From JAENVT01 sp040006755 (lineage in GTDB: Bacteria; Actinomycetota; Acidimicrobiia; Acidimicrobiales; Ilumatobacteraceae), in the NCBI GenBank assembly GCA_040006755.1, contig JBDTWJ010000009.1, positions 1 to 46,282 on the forward strand: a stretch of 46,282 nt of DNA, written 5' to 3'. Below the pieces are notes generated by a model that did no database searches, was not told where the DNA came from, and was given only the letters and a program-made list of their open reading frames with translations. A program made the position numbers and the translations under genes. Positions 16,841 to 25,186 of this stretch are shown here, piece after piece (position 1 is the stretch's first letter; each line of letters starts with the position of its first letter).

Positions 16841-18478
16841 TCAGTCGCCGGCGCTCACTGCAAAGGCGTCGAGCTCACCCGACACGTCGTCAGTGAAACC
16901 ATCGAGGTCGATCGCTCCGTCCGCGACGCCATCAGCCTTGCGCGGCAGGTAGCGAGCAGCAATGACCGCTGCAAGCAGGACGATCGCTGTGCCGACAAAC
17001 ATGGACAGTTGCAGCCCATCGGTCCACGCCGACTTGGCTGCGTCGATGATGGCTGCGCCCTGAGTGCCGCCGATCTGGCGACCGACGCCGAGCGCGCCGG
17101 CCAACGAGCCTTGCGCTGTCTGCCGTGCGGCGTCGGGAAGCCCGGCAACGACGCTGCCGAGGTTGGATGTATAGCCCGACGACAGGATGCTGCCCAGGAC
17201 GGCAACGCCGAGTGTGGTACCGACCTCGCGGGTCGTGTCGTTCATCGCCGAGCCGACTCCCGCCTTGTCGCGGGGGACGGACGACATGATGAGCTCGGTC
17301 ATCGGGGTCATCGTCAGGCCCATGCCGGAGCCCATCACGATCATGCCGAGCAGCACGTGGCCGTACCCCGACGCTGGGGTGAGGAAGCTGAGGATGAACA
17401 CGCCGGCAGCGGTCAGCAGCATGCCGGTGGTGACTACCGTGCGCGCCCCGAGCTTTTCGACGAGGCTGGCAGCGCGGGTGCTGACGATGATGAGCACCGG
17501 CATGATCGGCAGCATGCGCAGGCCTGACTCGAACGAGCCGTAGCCGAGCACGAGCTGGAACAGCTGGCTGACAACGAAGAAGAAGCCGAACATCGTCAGG
17601 AAGACGAGCGTCATGCCGATGCTCGACACGCCGAAGCGGCGGTCCTTGAACAGGCGAACGTCGATCATCGGTGAACTGTTGCGCAATTCCCACAACACGA
17701 AGATGGTCAGCGCGGCGATACCGGCGCCGATGACGCCGAGACTCGTGGCCGATCCCCAGCCCCACTGTGGGGCTTCGATCAGGCCGTAGACGAACAGCCC
17801 GAGACCGGCCATCGACAGTACGGCGCCAACTGGATCGAGCTTGGACGGGTGATGGTCCTTGCTGCTCGGCACCAGCTTTGCGCCGAGCACGAGCGCGATG
17901 ATCGCGACGGGCACGTTGATGGCGAACGCTGAACCCCACCAGAAGTGTTCGACAAGCCAGCCGCCCAGCACCAGGCCGAGAGCTCCACCGCCGCCGGCGA
18001 TGCCCGACCAGATCCCGATGGCCTTGGCCCGCTCGTTCGCCGGGAAGGTGTTGACGAGGATGCTCAGCGTTGCCGGCATCACCAATGCCCCGCCGATACC
18101 CATGAGTGCACGCGACCCGATGACCTCGGCTGCCGAATCGGCGAAGAACGTTGCGTAGGCCGAAGCGGCGCCGAACACTGCGATGCCTGCCTGCATGAAC
18201 CCCTTGCGCCCGAATCGGTCGCCGAGGGTGCCTGCTGTGAACAGCATGCCGGCGAAGATCAATGCGTACGCGTCGACGACCCATTGCTGCTGGCTGTTGG
18301 TGAGGCCCAGCGCTTCCGACATCCTCGGCATCGCGACGTTGAGCGACGTGTTGCCGAGGACGATGATGATGAGGCTCATGCACAACACGCCGAGGATCAC
18401 CCAACGGCGCCGGAACACATCGAATGGGATCTGGCTGGACTCGTCGTAGTCCGTGACGGTGACGTCGGTGGCATCCAT
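16841..18478 (-). CDS. MFS drug exporter, DHA2 (EmrB/QacA) family
   Basis: 545 aa, with about 14 transmembrane segments. Family motifs: LNVAMPRMSEALG after helix 1 (motif D1 region), AGTLGDRFGRKGFMQAG (motif A) after helix 2, GSRALMGIGGALVMPATLSIL (motif B), and a motif-C-like glycine run WSGIAGGGGALGLVLGGWL in helix 5, diagnostic of proton-driven exporters. An upstream in-frame ATG at 18511 overlaps the predicted -10 box and cannot be on the transcript, so the start is placed at 18478. The divergent TetR gene (18595-19239) is the obvious repressor. Likely role: efflux of a toxic or antimicrobial compound, substrate unknown. Confidence 0.93.
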   Translation of the reverse strand: MDATDVTVTDYDESSQIPFDVFRRRWVILGVLCMSLIIIVLGNTSLNVAMPRMSEALGLTNSQQQWVVDAYALIFAGMLFTAGTLGDRFGRKGFMQAGIAVFGAASAYATFFADSAAEVIGSRALMGIGGALVMPATLSILVNTFPANERAKAIGIWSGIAGGGGALGLVLGGWLVEHFWWGSAFAINVPVAIIALVLGAKLVPSSKDHHPSKLDPVGAVLSMAGLGLFVYGLIEAPQWGWGSATSLGVIGAGIAALTIFVLWELRNSSPMIDVRLFKDRRFGVSSIGMTLVFLTMFGFFFVVSQLFQLVLGYGSFESGLRMLPIMPVLIIVSTRAASLVEKLGARTVVTTGMLLTAAGVFILSFLTPASGYGHVLLGMIVMGSGMGLTMTPMTELIMSSVPRDKAGVGSAMNDTTREVGTTLGVAVLGSILSSGYTSNLGSVVAGLPDAARQTAQGSLAGALGVGRQIGGTQGAAIIDAAKSAWTDGLQLSMFVGTAIVLLAAVIAARYLPRKADGVADGAIDLDGFTDDVSGELDAFAVSAGD

Positions 18479-18509
18479 GGACGTGGCTCGCTTTCGAAGG
18501 GTGATGCCC

Positions 18510-18545
18510 ATTAAATGGCATCGCTGTCAAATGTCAACTGTGACA
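18510..18545 (-). promoter_or_regulatory. MFS promoter with overlapping palindromic operator
   Basis: On the minus strand TTGACA (18537-18532) is followed after 16 nt by TTTAAT (18515-18510), a near-consensus promoter. The imperfect palindrome TGTCAACTGTGACA (18532-18545) covers the -35 box, and another TGTCAA copy lies at 18525-18530. This is a good site for the divergently encoded TetR protein to repress the exporter. Confidence 0.65.
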
Positions 18546-18594
18546 AAATGCACTACTGCCGTTTTGCTTGACATCCAGAAGTATCGTTGTGAAC

Positions 18595-19239
18595 GTGAGT
18601 ACCAGCGGGAGACCAGCGGACAAAAGCGCAGGTACGGCCCACTGTGGCCTTCGGCAGCGCAAGAAGGACTCCTCCCGTCAAGCGATCGAAGACGCTGCTT
18701 GGGATTTGTTCGCCGAGCGGGGGTATGACGAGACATCGGTCAACGACATATCCGAGCGCGCCAACGTCGCGCCGCGTACCTTCTTCCGCTACTTCCCCAC
18801 GAAGGAAGCGGTGATGTATCCGCAGTTCGACGAGATGCTGCAGTCGGTGCGCGACGAGTTCCGCAAGCGCCCTACCGACGAACCGGTGATCACGAGTCTG
18901 TTCGCGAGTCTCGAAGTGCTCGCCGGCTCGCTCGAAGGCGGGGAGTCGCGGGCGCGTCAGCGCATGGAAATGATGAAGCGGCCCGGCCAGCATCAGCCTG
19001 GCACCGAGTACTTCCGCACGCGCCTCGCCGAGGCGACGGCGGATCTCGTGCTCGAACGAGACGATGACACCGAGGAAGCCCGGATGCGCGCTCGCCTGGC
19101 AAGTGGCATGGTCAGCTTGCTGATCGAGACGGCGCACAACTGTTGGATCGAGGAGGGTGCCCGCGAGTCACTGCACGATGTTGGCGACCGTTGTCGTGAG
19201 CTGATGGGCGAGATGATGGGCAACGTGCGCCTCCTCTGA
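18595..19239 (+). CDS. TetR family transcriptional regulator of the divergent MFS exporter
   Basis: 214 aa if the GTG at 18595 is used. GTG 18589 or TTG 18568 are alternatives, but TATCGT (18582-18587) ends 7 nt before 18595, the leaderless spacing. The N-terminal domain is canonical: SSRQAIEDAAWDLFAERGY, then TSVNDISERANVAPRTFFRYF, then PTKEAVMYPQF. The C-terminal ligand-binding domain is helical and ends in HDVGDRCRELMGEMMG. TetR proteins next to and divergent from MFS pumps usually repress them until the exported drug binds. The 116-nt intergenic region contains a fitting palindrome. Confidence 0.92.
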   Translation: MSTSGRPADKSAGTAHCGLRQRKKDSSRQAIEDAAWDLFAERGYDETSVNDISERANVAPRTFFRYFPTKEAVMYPQFDEMLQSVRDEFRKRPTDEPVITSLFASLEVLAGSLEGGESRARQRMEMMKRPGQHQPGTEYFRTRLAEATADLVLERDDDTEEARMRARLASGMVSLLIETAHNCWIEEGARESLHDVGDRCRELMGEMMGNVRLL

Positions 19240-19257
19240 GGGCGCCGACTCGTCGAC

Positions 19258-20460
19258 TCACGCCGGGGGAGTGCTGGCTGCCCTCATGCGTTGAGAGGTG
19301 ACGAGCAGGATGGCGAAGGCCATCCCGGCGACCACTCCGAAGGCAACACGGAGGTCCTGCCACTCGGCGAGGGAACCCACGGTGACAGCGGTGAGCATGG
19401 CGCCGAGCCGCTGACCGAACAGCATCGAGCCGAGCCCTGTGCCCGCCGACACGCCTGGTAGGCGCGCCGCAGTCGCGTACAGCTGCGGGAACACCACCGA
19501 TAGGCCGAGGCCCCATACGGCCAGGCCGAACAGCGCAACCCAACCGACCGGCGCAACCACGGTGACGAGGGACCCGATGCCCACCAGGATCATCGCCCAG
19601 ATGAACAGTCGCCGCTCGCCGATGCGGTCGAGTACGTGGTCACCACCGAGGCGACCGACCAACATCGCACCGGCGCAGGCCATCGTTCCGAAGCCGCTGA
19701 TGCGACCGAAATCGAACACGTCGCGCATCATCACGGCGGCCCAGTCGTTCGGCGTCACCTCCAATGCGATGGCACCGAATGCTGCGAGGCCCATGAGAAC
19801 AGTGACACCAGAGATCCGTCTTCGCGGCGCGGCGTCCGCATCGTCTGCAGGCGACGGCTTGTTCGGCGGCGGGTCCACGGGGATGAGCCAACGCCGGACC
19901 ACGAGAACAGTGACGAACAGGACGGCGCCGACGGCGACGAGTTGTGCTCGAACGCTTGCGCCGGCGGCCGACGCGGCCGATCCGATGACGGCGCCGGCCG
20001 TGAAGCCGAGGCTCCACATCGCGTGCAGCCGGTTCATGATCGAGCGTCCCAAGCGCTGTTGGACGATCACGCCCTGAGCGTTCATCGCGACGTCGTTGCA
20101 AACGTCGAGCGTGCCCAGTGTGGTGAGCAGCAGGAGCAACACCACCGCTGTCGGAGCAAAGGCGATCAGCGGCATGCCGATCGACAAGGCGGTCGCAACG
20201 AGGGTGAGTAGCCGACGGCTGCCGAGGCGATCGATCACCTTGCCAACAACAAGTGCCCCGATGATGCCACCGAGCCCACCGCCGAGGAGCGTGGCGCCGA
20301 GTCCCGCGTTGCCGAGGCCGAGCTGGTCACGGATCTCGGGGATGCGAGGCAGCCAATTGGAAAACGTCGCGCCGTTCACGAAGAACAGTGCGGCCACAGC
20401 CGCCCCGGAGTGACGCAAGCGTGGAGACTGACGCATTCCCGTCGCGTAGGGCGGGCTCAT
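19258..20460 (-). CDS. MFS transporter, YbjJ-like
   Basis: 400 aa from the ATG at 20460, which forms an ATGA overlap with the LacI gene; a much longer frame upstream is only antisense to the LacI gene. Twelve hydrophobic segments are visible, starting with AAVAALFFVNGATFSNWLPR (typical first helix of YbjJ-type proteins), then GLGGIIGALVVGKVIDRLGSR (motif A) and DVCNDVAMNAQGVIVQQRLGR (conserved in this subgroup). There is a cytoplasmic Pro/Asp-rich loop after helix 6 (PPPNKPSPADDADAAP). The function of this subgroup is poorly defined. Coupling to a LacI regulator suggests a carbohydrate or related metabolite as substrate and inducer. Confidence 0.9.
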   Translation of the reverse strand: MSPPYATGMRQSPRLRHSGAAVAALFFVNGATFSNWLPRIPEIRDQLGLGNAGLGATLLGGGLGGIIGALVVGKVIDRLGSRRLLTLVATALSIGMPLIAFAPTAVVLLLLLTTLGTLDVCNDVAMNAQGVIVQQRLGRSIMNRLHAMWSLGFTAGAVIGSAASAAGASVRAQLVAVGAVLFVTVLVVRRWLIPVDPPPNKPSPADDADAAPRRRISGVTVLMGLAAFGAIALEVTPNDWAAVMMRDVFDFGRISGFGTMACAGAMLVGRLGGDHVLDRIGERRLFIWAMILVGIGSLVTVVAPVGWVALFGLAVWGLGLSVVFPQLYATAARLPGVSAGTGLGSMLFGQRLGAMLTAVTVGSLAEWQDLRVAFGVVAGMAFAILLVTSQRMRAASTPPA

Positions 20461-21485
20461 CGACTCGCGGGGGTCGGCGCCCGACCCGTGGAGGCGCGGA
20501 CGATCAACTCCGGTTCGAAGAGGAGCCTGTCGCCGGCGTCGCTGCTGCCGATGATCTGGGCGACGAGATGCTCGACAACGGCGCGACCCATGGCTTCGAT
20601 CGGCTGGCGCAGCGTGGTGAGAGCCGGGTCGGTGTAACGCATGAACCGAGAGTCGTCGTAGCCGACCACGGAGACGTCGGCGGGCACGGAGAGACCCGCT
20701 TTGCGGGCCGCTTGGATGACGCCCAAGGCGAGTGGATCGCTGGCACAAATGACGCCGGTAACGCCTCGGCGAAGCAGCTTGGCCGCCGCTGCCTGCCCGC
20801 TTTCGATGGTGAAGTCTGCGCGGGCGATGCTGTCGTCGGTCAGTAGGACACGGCCTGCCGAGGCCATGCGCTTGGCGGCGGAGAGCTTCCGTTGCGATGG
20901 GACATGGTCTCGGGGGCCGAGCACCATGCCGATACGCGTGTGACCGAGCGAGACGAGATGGTTGAGTGCTTGTTCGGCCGCGCTCGAGTCGTCGCAGGCA
21001 ACAGTGGCGAACTGCAAGCTGTCGACGGCGGCGTTGACGAGCACGACGGGAAGGTTGCGTTCGGCGAGGCGTGCGTAGTGGTCGTGGTTTGCATCCGCTT
21101 GTGCGTACAGACCACCGGCGAACACCACACCCGAGACCTGCTGGGCGATCAGCAGGTCGACGTACTCGGCCTCGGTGATGCCACCTTGGGTACGTGTGCA
21201 CAGCACAGGTGTGAATCCCTGCTGCGCCAGCGCGTGCGCCACCACCTCTGCGAAGGCGGGGAAGATAGGGCTTTGCAACTCGGGCAACACGAGGCCGACC
21301 AGTCGTACTCGTTCGGTGCGCAATTGCGCCGGCCGCGCGTAACCGAGCACGTCGACGGCGCTGAGGACTGCTTCGCGAGTCATCGTGGAGACCCCCGATT
21401 TGTTGTTGAGCACTCGGCTCACCGTTGCCTCGCTGACGCCGACCTTGGTTGCAATGTCGGAAAGCCGAGGCGCCACGGCCGCCAC
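20457..21485 (-). CDS. LacI family transcriptional regulator
   Basis: 342 aa from a GTG at 21485. The N-terminal helix-turn-helix is canonical: LSDIATKVGVSEATVSRVLN with the hinge region through VSTMTREAVLSAVDVLGY. The periplasmic-binding-protein-like effector domain follows (VRLVGLVLPELQSPIFPAFAE, then QQVSGVVFAGGLY, GMVLGPRDHVPSQRK, GVTGVICASDPLALGVI, VVGYDDSRFMRYTDPALTT). It precedes and overlaps the MFS gene by 4 nt, so it probably controls that transporter and itself. The effector is likely a sugar or nucleoside but cannot be named. Confidence 0.94.
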   Translation of the reverse strand: MAAVAPRLSDIATKVGVSEATVSRVLNNKSGVSTMTREAVLSAVDVLGYARPAQLRTERVRLVGLVLPELQSPIFPAFAEVVAHALAQQGFTPVLCTRTQGGITEAEYVDLLIAQQVSGVVFAGGLYAQADANHDHYARLAERNLPVVLVNAAVDSLQFATVACDDSSAAEQALNHLVSLGHTRIGMVLGPRDHVPSQRKLSAAKRMASAGRVLLTDDSIARADFTIESGQAAAAKLLRRGVTGVICASDPLALGVIQAARKAGLSVPADVSVVGYDDSRFMRYTDPALTTLRQPIEAMGRAVVEHLVAQIIGSSDAGDRLLFEPELIVRASTGRAPTPASR

Positions 21486-21554
21486 TGTATTTCCGAGGAG
21501 GCAAGTTCTTGCGAATCGAGAGTGATTCCTTGCGACCCCTGAAAATCGCCGTCA

Positions 21555-21947
21555 GTGACCGTGCGCGTCGAGCGCCAGCTGACGTGCCCGGCCGAGGTCG
21601 CTTGGGACCTGTGGTTCGGCAAGGACCGCGACACAGGTGAACAACGCACCGCGCCTGCGGTCGGCGAGCCGCTGACGCCTTACATGGCGCCCGACGTGAT
21701 CATCGGCACAATGACCGAGGTCGAGCCGCATCGCGTGCTGGCGTTCGATGTTGCGCCTACAGGCGGCCCCGGCGACCACATTCGTGTCGAGCTCGCCGAG
21801 GGCACCGGCCACGGCGCACGCATCACCCTCACCGTCACCGGCAGCGAGCCCGGCGAGCGCGATCCGGCCGCAGAGATGTGGGGCACTGGCGCAATCGGGC
21901 ACCTCGCTGCGTCGGCTGCCAATTGGGCGATGGCGAATGATGACTGA
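21555..21947 (+). CDS. SRPBCC/AHSA1-family small-molecule-binding protein
   Basis: 130 aa from GTG 21555. Begins with TVRVERQLTCPAEVAWDLWF, the first strand and helix of a START-like (Bet v1) fold. A middle strand set (IIGTMTEVEPHRVLAFDVAP) and the C-terminal helix region (GHLAASAANWAMAN) follow. The family binds hydrophobic ligands. It is short, as AHSA1-like proteins usually reach 140-160 aa. The start may be leaderless, but no TANNNT box is well placed. Divergent from the LacI gene (69 nt) and convergent with the hydrolase gene (14 nt). Confidence 0.75.
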   Translation: MTVRVERQLTCPAEVAWDLWFGKDRDTGEQRTAPAVGEPLTPYMAPDVIIGTMTEVEPHRVLAFDVAPTGGPGDHIRVELAEGTGHGARITLTVTGSEPGERDPAAEMWGTGAIGHLAASAANWAMANDD

Positions 21948-21961
21948 GTGGAGGCGAATGT

Positions 21962-22945
21962 TCAGGGAACGTCGATCACGTCATCCGTTGCGCTCGAGCG
22001 TCGCGGGTGAGGCTGGTGAGGTGCCTGAACCGGCGCGCCGTTCACTGGCACGTTTCGCGAGAGAAAGTCGATGACTGCCTCCGCGAAGATGTCGTTGCGG
22101 TCACCCGCGACCATGTGGGCGGCTCCAGCCACGTTGACGTATTCGGCGTGAGCGCACAGCTCGAGGAACTCCTGCACGCCCACTTCGGTGAGGATGTCCG
22201 ACAGGCCGCCGCGGACCAACAACGTCGGCAACGTGAGGTTCCGCGCACAAGCTTCGAGCCGGGACTGCCGCTGCTCCAGGTTGCGCACTCCGGCACGAAA
22301 CCTCGGATCCCAATGCCAGTGGTAACGACCGTCGCTGCCGAGCCGCACGTTCTTGCCGAGACCGGCCAGGTTCTGCGGTCGGGGTCGGTGTGGTTGATAC
22401 GAAGCGATGGCATCGGCCACCTCCTCCAGCGAGTTGAAGCCCTCGGGGCTCTGGCTCATGAAATCCCTGATCTTGTCAACACCACTGAACTCGACGCGGG
22501 GTGCGATGTCGACGAGCACCAGTGCGGTGGCGTCGACGTGATCTTCGCCCGCTGCAACGAGACTTGTGCCGCCGCCCATGGACGCGCCGACAAGCACTGG
22601 CCTGTCTTTGCCGATGGCCGCAATGACGCGCGTGAGGTCCTCGACCATCGCGTCCTGGCTGTAGTCACCGTTCGGATCCCAATCGGAATCCCCGTGACCG
22701 CGGGCGTCGAAGGCCACGGCGCGGTACCCGGCCGCGCCGAGTGCTTGCCCCGTGCCCTTCCATGCGTGGCGCGTTTGGCCGCCGCCGTGCTGCAGCACCA
22801 CGAGCGGTCCATCCGGGTCACCCCAAGCGTCGCCGGCGATTCGAAGACCACCGGCACCGAGCCATGTGCACATCGGCTCGGGCGTCGAAGGAAGACGGAT
22901 TCCGGCGCTCAGGTGGTCGGCTCCAGGCGTCGTGTCTGACTCCAT
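21962..22945 (-). CDS. Alpha/beta hydrolase
   Basis: 327 aa from the ATG at 22945. It sits 7 nt after a TAACGT box and is preferred over a start 26 codons upstream. Oxyanion-hole motif HGGG (53-56), FDARGHGDSDW (about 79-89), nucleophile elbow GASMGGG with Ser122, and a catalytic His in GAAHMVAGD near the C-terminus are all present. The acid is probably the Asp in GLSDILTE. A cap domain spans about 150-240. This pattern covers esterases, epoxide and C-C bond hydrolases. The substrate cannot be told. Cytosolic, with no signal peptide. Confidence 0.9.
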   Translation of the reverse strand: MESDTTPGADHLSAGIRLPSTPEPMCTWLGAGGLRIAGDAWGDPDGPLVVLQHGGGQTRHAWKGTGQALGAAGYRAVAFDARGHGDSDWDPNGDYSQDAMVEDLTRVIAAIGKDRPVLVGASMGGGTSLVAAGEDHVDATALVLVDIAPRVEFSGVDKIRDFMSQSPEGFNSLEEVADAIASYQPHRPRPQNLAGLGKNVRLGSDGRYHWHWDPRFRAGVRNLEQRQSRLEACARNLTLPTLLVRGGLSDILTEVGVQEFLELCAHAEYVNVAGAAHMVAGDRNDIFAEAVIDFLSRNVPVNGAPVQAPHQPHPRRSSATDDVIDVP

Positions 22946-22952
22946 CAGACCG

Positions 22953-22958
22953 ACGTTA
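22953..22958 (-). promoter_or_regulatory. Leaderless -10 element (TAACGT, minus strand)
   Basis: Reading the minus strand, TAACGT (22958-22953) is followed by 7 nt (CGGTCTG) and the ATG at 22945. This supports a leaderless transcript of the alpha/beta hydrolase gene. Confidence 0.5.
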
Positions 22959-23029
22959 ACGATTGGGTTACGACTGCCCTCTAGTGCGAGTGAGGACGAC
23001 CCTGTCGTAGCGCCATCTCTCACCGCACG

Positions 23030-23662
23030 TCAGCTACACACGCAGACCTTGTTGCCGTCAGCGTCGGCTAGGACGACGAACGTAGGAGCCTCGTCGACCA
23101 CCCGACCACCGGCGGCGACGGCAGACTCGATGCGCTGCTTCGCGACTTCCGGTGGCACCCGGATGTCAATGTGGAATCTCTGTCGGATCTCCTCCGACCC
23201 GCTGTGCTGGAACCAGATGGTCGGCTGGTCAGCGGTGTCGTTGCGAACCTCATCCTCGGAATGCGGATTGTCCTGGTACGCCAAGACCGCCCGCCAGAAC
23301 GGCTTGATCAGCGAGTAGTCGGGGGAGTCGAGCGCTAGCTCCAATGTGGAGACTGCAGACGGCTCGGCCGCCACGCCCATGGCGGCGGCGAGTTGCGAGA
23401 TCCGTCGGGCCAACGAGGTGTCTCGCTCGGTGATGCCGAACGCGTCGTGGCTGAAGAGACGGACATTGAGGTGGGTGTAGCGCAGGTCGAGGTCAGGGTG
23501 ATGACCTGCCTCCTCGGCAGCGTCGCCGATCTGGTTGACGAGGCGCAGTCCGCTGGCAAAGTCGTTGGTGCCGAACCGGGTGTGCAGCGCGCGGCCGATC
23601 GACCGCCAATCGGCCAGGTTCGCCGCGTCGATCTCGGCATCGGTGAGGGTGGAATCGCTCAT
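23030..23662 (-). CDS. Pterin-4a-carbinolamine dehydratase-like / VOC two-domain protein
   Basis: 210 aa from the ATG at 23662. Residues about 1-95 resemble 4a-hydroxytetrahydrobiopterin dehydratase: FASGLRLVNQIGDAAEEAGHHPDLDLRYTHL carries the adjacent histidines and HPD of the active site, then VRLFSHDAFGITERDTSLA. Residues about 105-210 form a glyoxalase-like VOC domain (STLELALDSPDYSLIKPFW, then HIDIRVPPEVAKQRIESAV and FVVLADADGNKVCVC). This fusion is familiar in actinobacteria, where the true substrate is not established. No phenylalanine hydroxylase gene is in the window, so classical pterin recycling is not supported by context. Confidence 0.87.
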   Translation of the reverse strand: MSDSTLTDAEIDAANLADWRSIGRALHTRFGTNDFASGLRLVNQIGDAAEEAGHHPDLDLRYTHLNVRLFSHDAFGITERDTSLARRISQLAAAMGVAAEPSAVSTLELALDSPDYSLIKPFWRAVLAYQDNPHSEDEVRNDTADQPTIWFQHSGSEEIRQRFHIDIRVPPEVAKQRIESAVAAGGRVVDEAPTFVVLADADGNKVCVCS

Positions 23663-23718
23663 GGCAACGATTCTGACACTGCCCGCTGCGGGGATGCGAT
23701 GCGGGAGATTGAGTCCGA

Positions 23719-23925
23719 GTGGTCTCAATCGACATTGTCCTGTTCGAAGAACTGGCGATGCGCGAACCCGCGGAGTTCGATAGGCGACTCGCTGCCTACC
23801 GCGCCGGTCGCTCATTGCCCGCGGTTGATGGTCGCGATGTGGTGAACGTTGATGACCGACTGTCAACGGGTGTGACCGCGGAAGCGAGCGGACTGTTTTC
23901 CTGCCAGCGCGGGAGCCGAACTTGA
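23719..23925 (+). other. Short unrecognised ORF with a DJ-1/PfpI-like first strand
   Basis: A 68-codon frame from GTG 23719. The first residues (VSIDIVLFEEL) resemble the opening strand of DJ-1/PfpI proteins, but the rest (EFDRRLAAYRAGRSLPAVDG and onward) does not continue that family. It may be a fragment left by deletion or a chance ORF. Together with its flanks it fills the 290-nt gap between the dehydratase-VOC gene and the HD-domain remnant, where I see nothing else convincing. Confidence 0.2.
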
Positions 23926-23953
23926 CGGCACCGCCCATCTGAATTGTCGCGTT

Positions 23954-24367
23954 CTAGTCAAATGCCCGTGACTTGTCGATGAGGTCCAAGAAGTCGGCGC
24001 GTACGTATCCGTCCAGGTGACGGGCAGCGATCGATTCCATGAACGAGAACCGCGACCCTGCCGGATTCGCCCGCACCTCGTCGACCAACGCTGCGCCGAG
24101 CGCGTCGGGAAAGTTCGCGCGAGGAAACGCGTCGAGGATCGCGCGCAGGTCAGGATCAGCTGCGCTGAGACCCGACTGTGATCCAAGCCCGACGGCATCG
24201 ATCGAGATCCCGCGATTTGCCATTGCTGTTTCGGCGCTCTTGCACGCGGCGATCGAACCCGTTGTGTGGAGGGCAATGATGTCCCACACCGTTTCGGCGC
24301 GCCGAGGCTCCATGTCGCGCCTCAGCAACATCGTGCGTACCTCGTTGGCGCCCCGTACCTCGAACCG
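23954..24367 (-). pseudogene. 5'-truncated HD-domain protein
   Basis: The C-terminal two thirds of an HD-domain phosphohydrolase-like protein (cyanamide-hydratase-like subgroup). Coherent homology begins at RFEVRGANEVRTMLLRR and runs through AETVWDIIALHTTGSIA, ISIDAVGLG and FMESIAARHLDGYV. The frame is open upstream only to a TGA near 24431, and the expected N-terminal part with the first His and the HD metal-binding pair is absent. The ATG at 24331 starts inside the domain. The neighbouring gene ends at 24459. I read it as a remnant of a deleted gene; a functional short protein is unlikely because the metal site is incomplete. Confidence 0.65.
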
Positions 24368-24458
24368 ATGTGCGCTCAGTCGAGGCCCGTCACCGGATTT
24401 CCGGACACGCCGGAGATTTCGTGCCTGGCCTCAACAGCGGAACGAACTCGTCGGGTCG

Positions 24459-25058
24459 TCAGACGAGCCAGGGATCGCGAAGATCGAGGAACTCAGTCTT
24501 GGCCATCACGTCCGCGTACTGCGCAAAGAGCTCGGCAAGCTCGGGTGGTGGTTCCTTGCTTTCGTTTCGGCGGGCATCTTCTTCACTCCTGAAGTAGTTC
24601 ACCTCGACCGTCGACGTCGTGCCAGTCCACACCCGCACCCCACCGATGAGATCGGGGCGCCATGTCTTCGCATGCTTCTCGAACTGCTGATCCAGATTCG
24701 TCACCGTTGCCCTGTCCGGGCCGTCGGCAATCTTCATCACCTGAACGAAGCCGGCGTCGTTCGAGCCCCCGCCGAGAAACTCCTCGACGTCGTCGGAGTC
24801 GCTGAACGAGACAGTCCCGTCATAGCACTTCTCGGTCTCGGACCACCACTGACCCTGCTCGGCGCGCTGGCTGTTGGCTTTTGCAGCTGCGGCCGACTCG
24901 AAGCGTGCGATCGCAAAGCCAATGCCGTCGTCGGTCACACCGCTAGTGCTGCCCAAGAAGCCGGTGGCTCCCGGGCGAAGTTCCGCAGCCCACTTGTCCA
25001 TCTGGCGGCGCAATCCGGCCTTGTCGGACACTTTGCCCTCGATGACTTGCGCAAACAT
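24459..25058 (-). CDS. Conserved hypothetical protein, dimeric alpha-beta barrel-like
   Basis: 199 aa from the ATG at 25058 (MFAQVIEGKVSD). The open frame reaches 20 codons further, but that stretch is not protein-like. The first half looks like an ABM-type ferredoxin-like domain (MFAQVIEGKV, then MDKWAAELRPGATGFLGSTS, GFAIARFESAAAAKANSQ and WWSETEKCYDG). The second half contains a second similar unit (AGFVQVMKIADGPDRATVTN, then VRVWTGTTSTVEVNYFRSEE), so two tandem half-barrels are likely. No catalytic motif is recognised. The function is unknown. Confidence 0.75.
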   Translation of the reverse strand: MFAQVIEGKVSDKAGLRRQMDKWAAELRPGATGFLGSTSGVTDDGIGFAIARFESAAAAKANSQRAEQGQWWSETEKCYDGTVSFSDSDDVEEFLGGGSNDAGFVQVMKIADGPDRATVTNLDQQFEKHAKTWRPDLIGGVRVWTGTTSTVEVNYFRSEEDARRNESKEPPPELAELFAQYADVMAKTEFLDLRDPWLV

Positions 25059-25174
25059 GATCCACCTACCCATCCTGGCGATGACGCCAATCATTCCCCC
25101 CTTGCCATTGTGCATCACCTCAAAGTGATTGTCGATGGCTTCGGCAGACCGCCCATCGTGGTTCGCCCCGACGG

Positions 25175-25180
25175 TACGGT
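25175..25180 (+). promoter_or_regulatory. Leaderless -10 element (TACGGT)
   Basis: TACGGT is followed by 6 nt (TTCAGC) and the ATG at 25187, without any Shine-Dalgarno. The same hexamer and nearly the same spacing occur before the YjbR gene at 13414. Confidence 0.55.
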
Positions 25181-25186
25181 TTCAGC

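Noticed and set aside
16834..16849. 7-bp stem at the GlcG/MFS convergence as intrinsic terminator
   Set aside because: Loop of only 2 nt, no T-run, and it overlaps the MFS stop codon; too weak to list as a terminator.
16932..18530. 532-codon minus-strand frame overlapping the DHA2 exporter
   Set aside because: Same strand, shifted frame of a clear 14-helix transporter; the product is extremely Arg/His-rich, as expected for a shadow in high-GC DNA.
20461..21504. Upstream extension of the YbjJ-like MFS gene
   Set aside because: Lies entirely within the LacI gene in another frame; the ATGA overlap at 20460 is a better start and the extension has no protein-like character.
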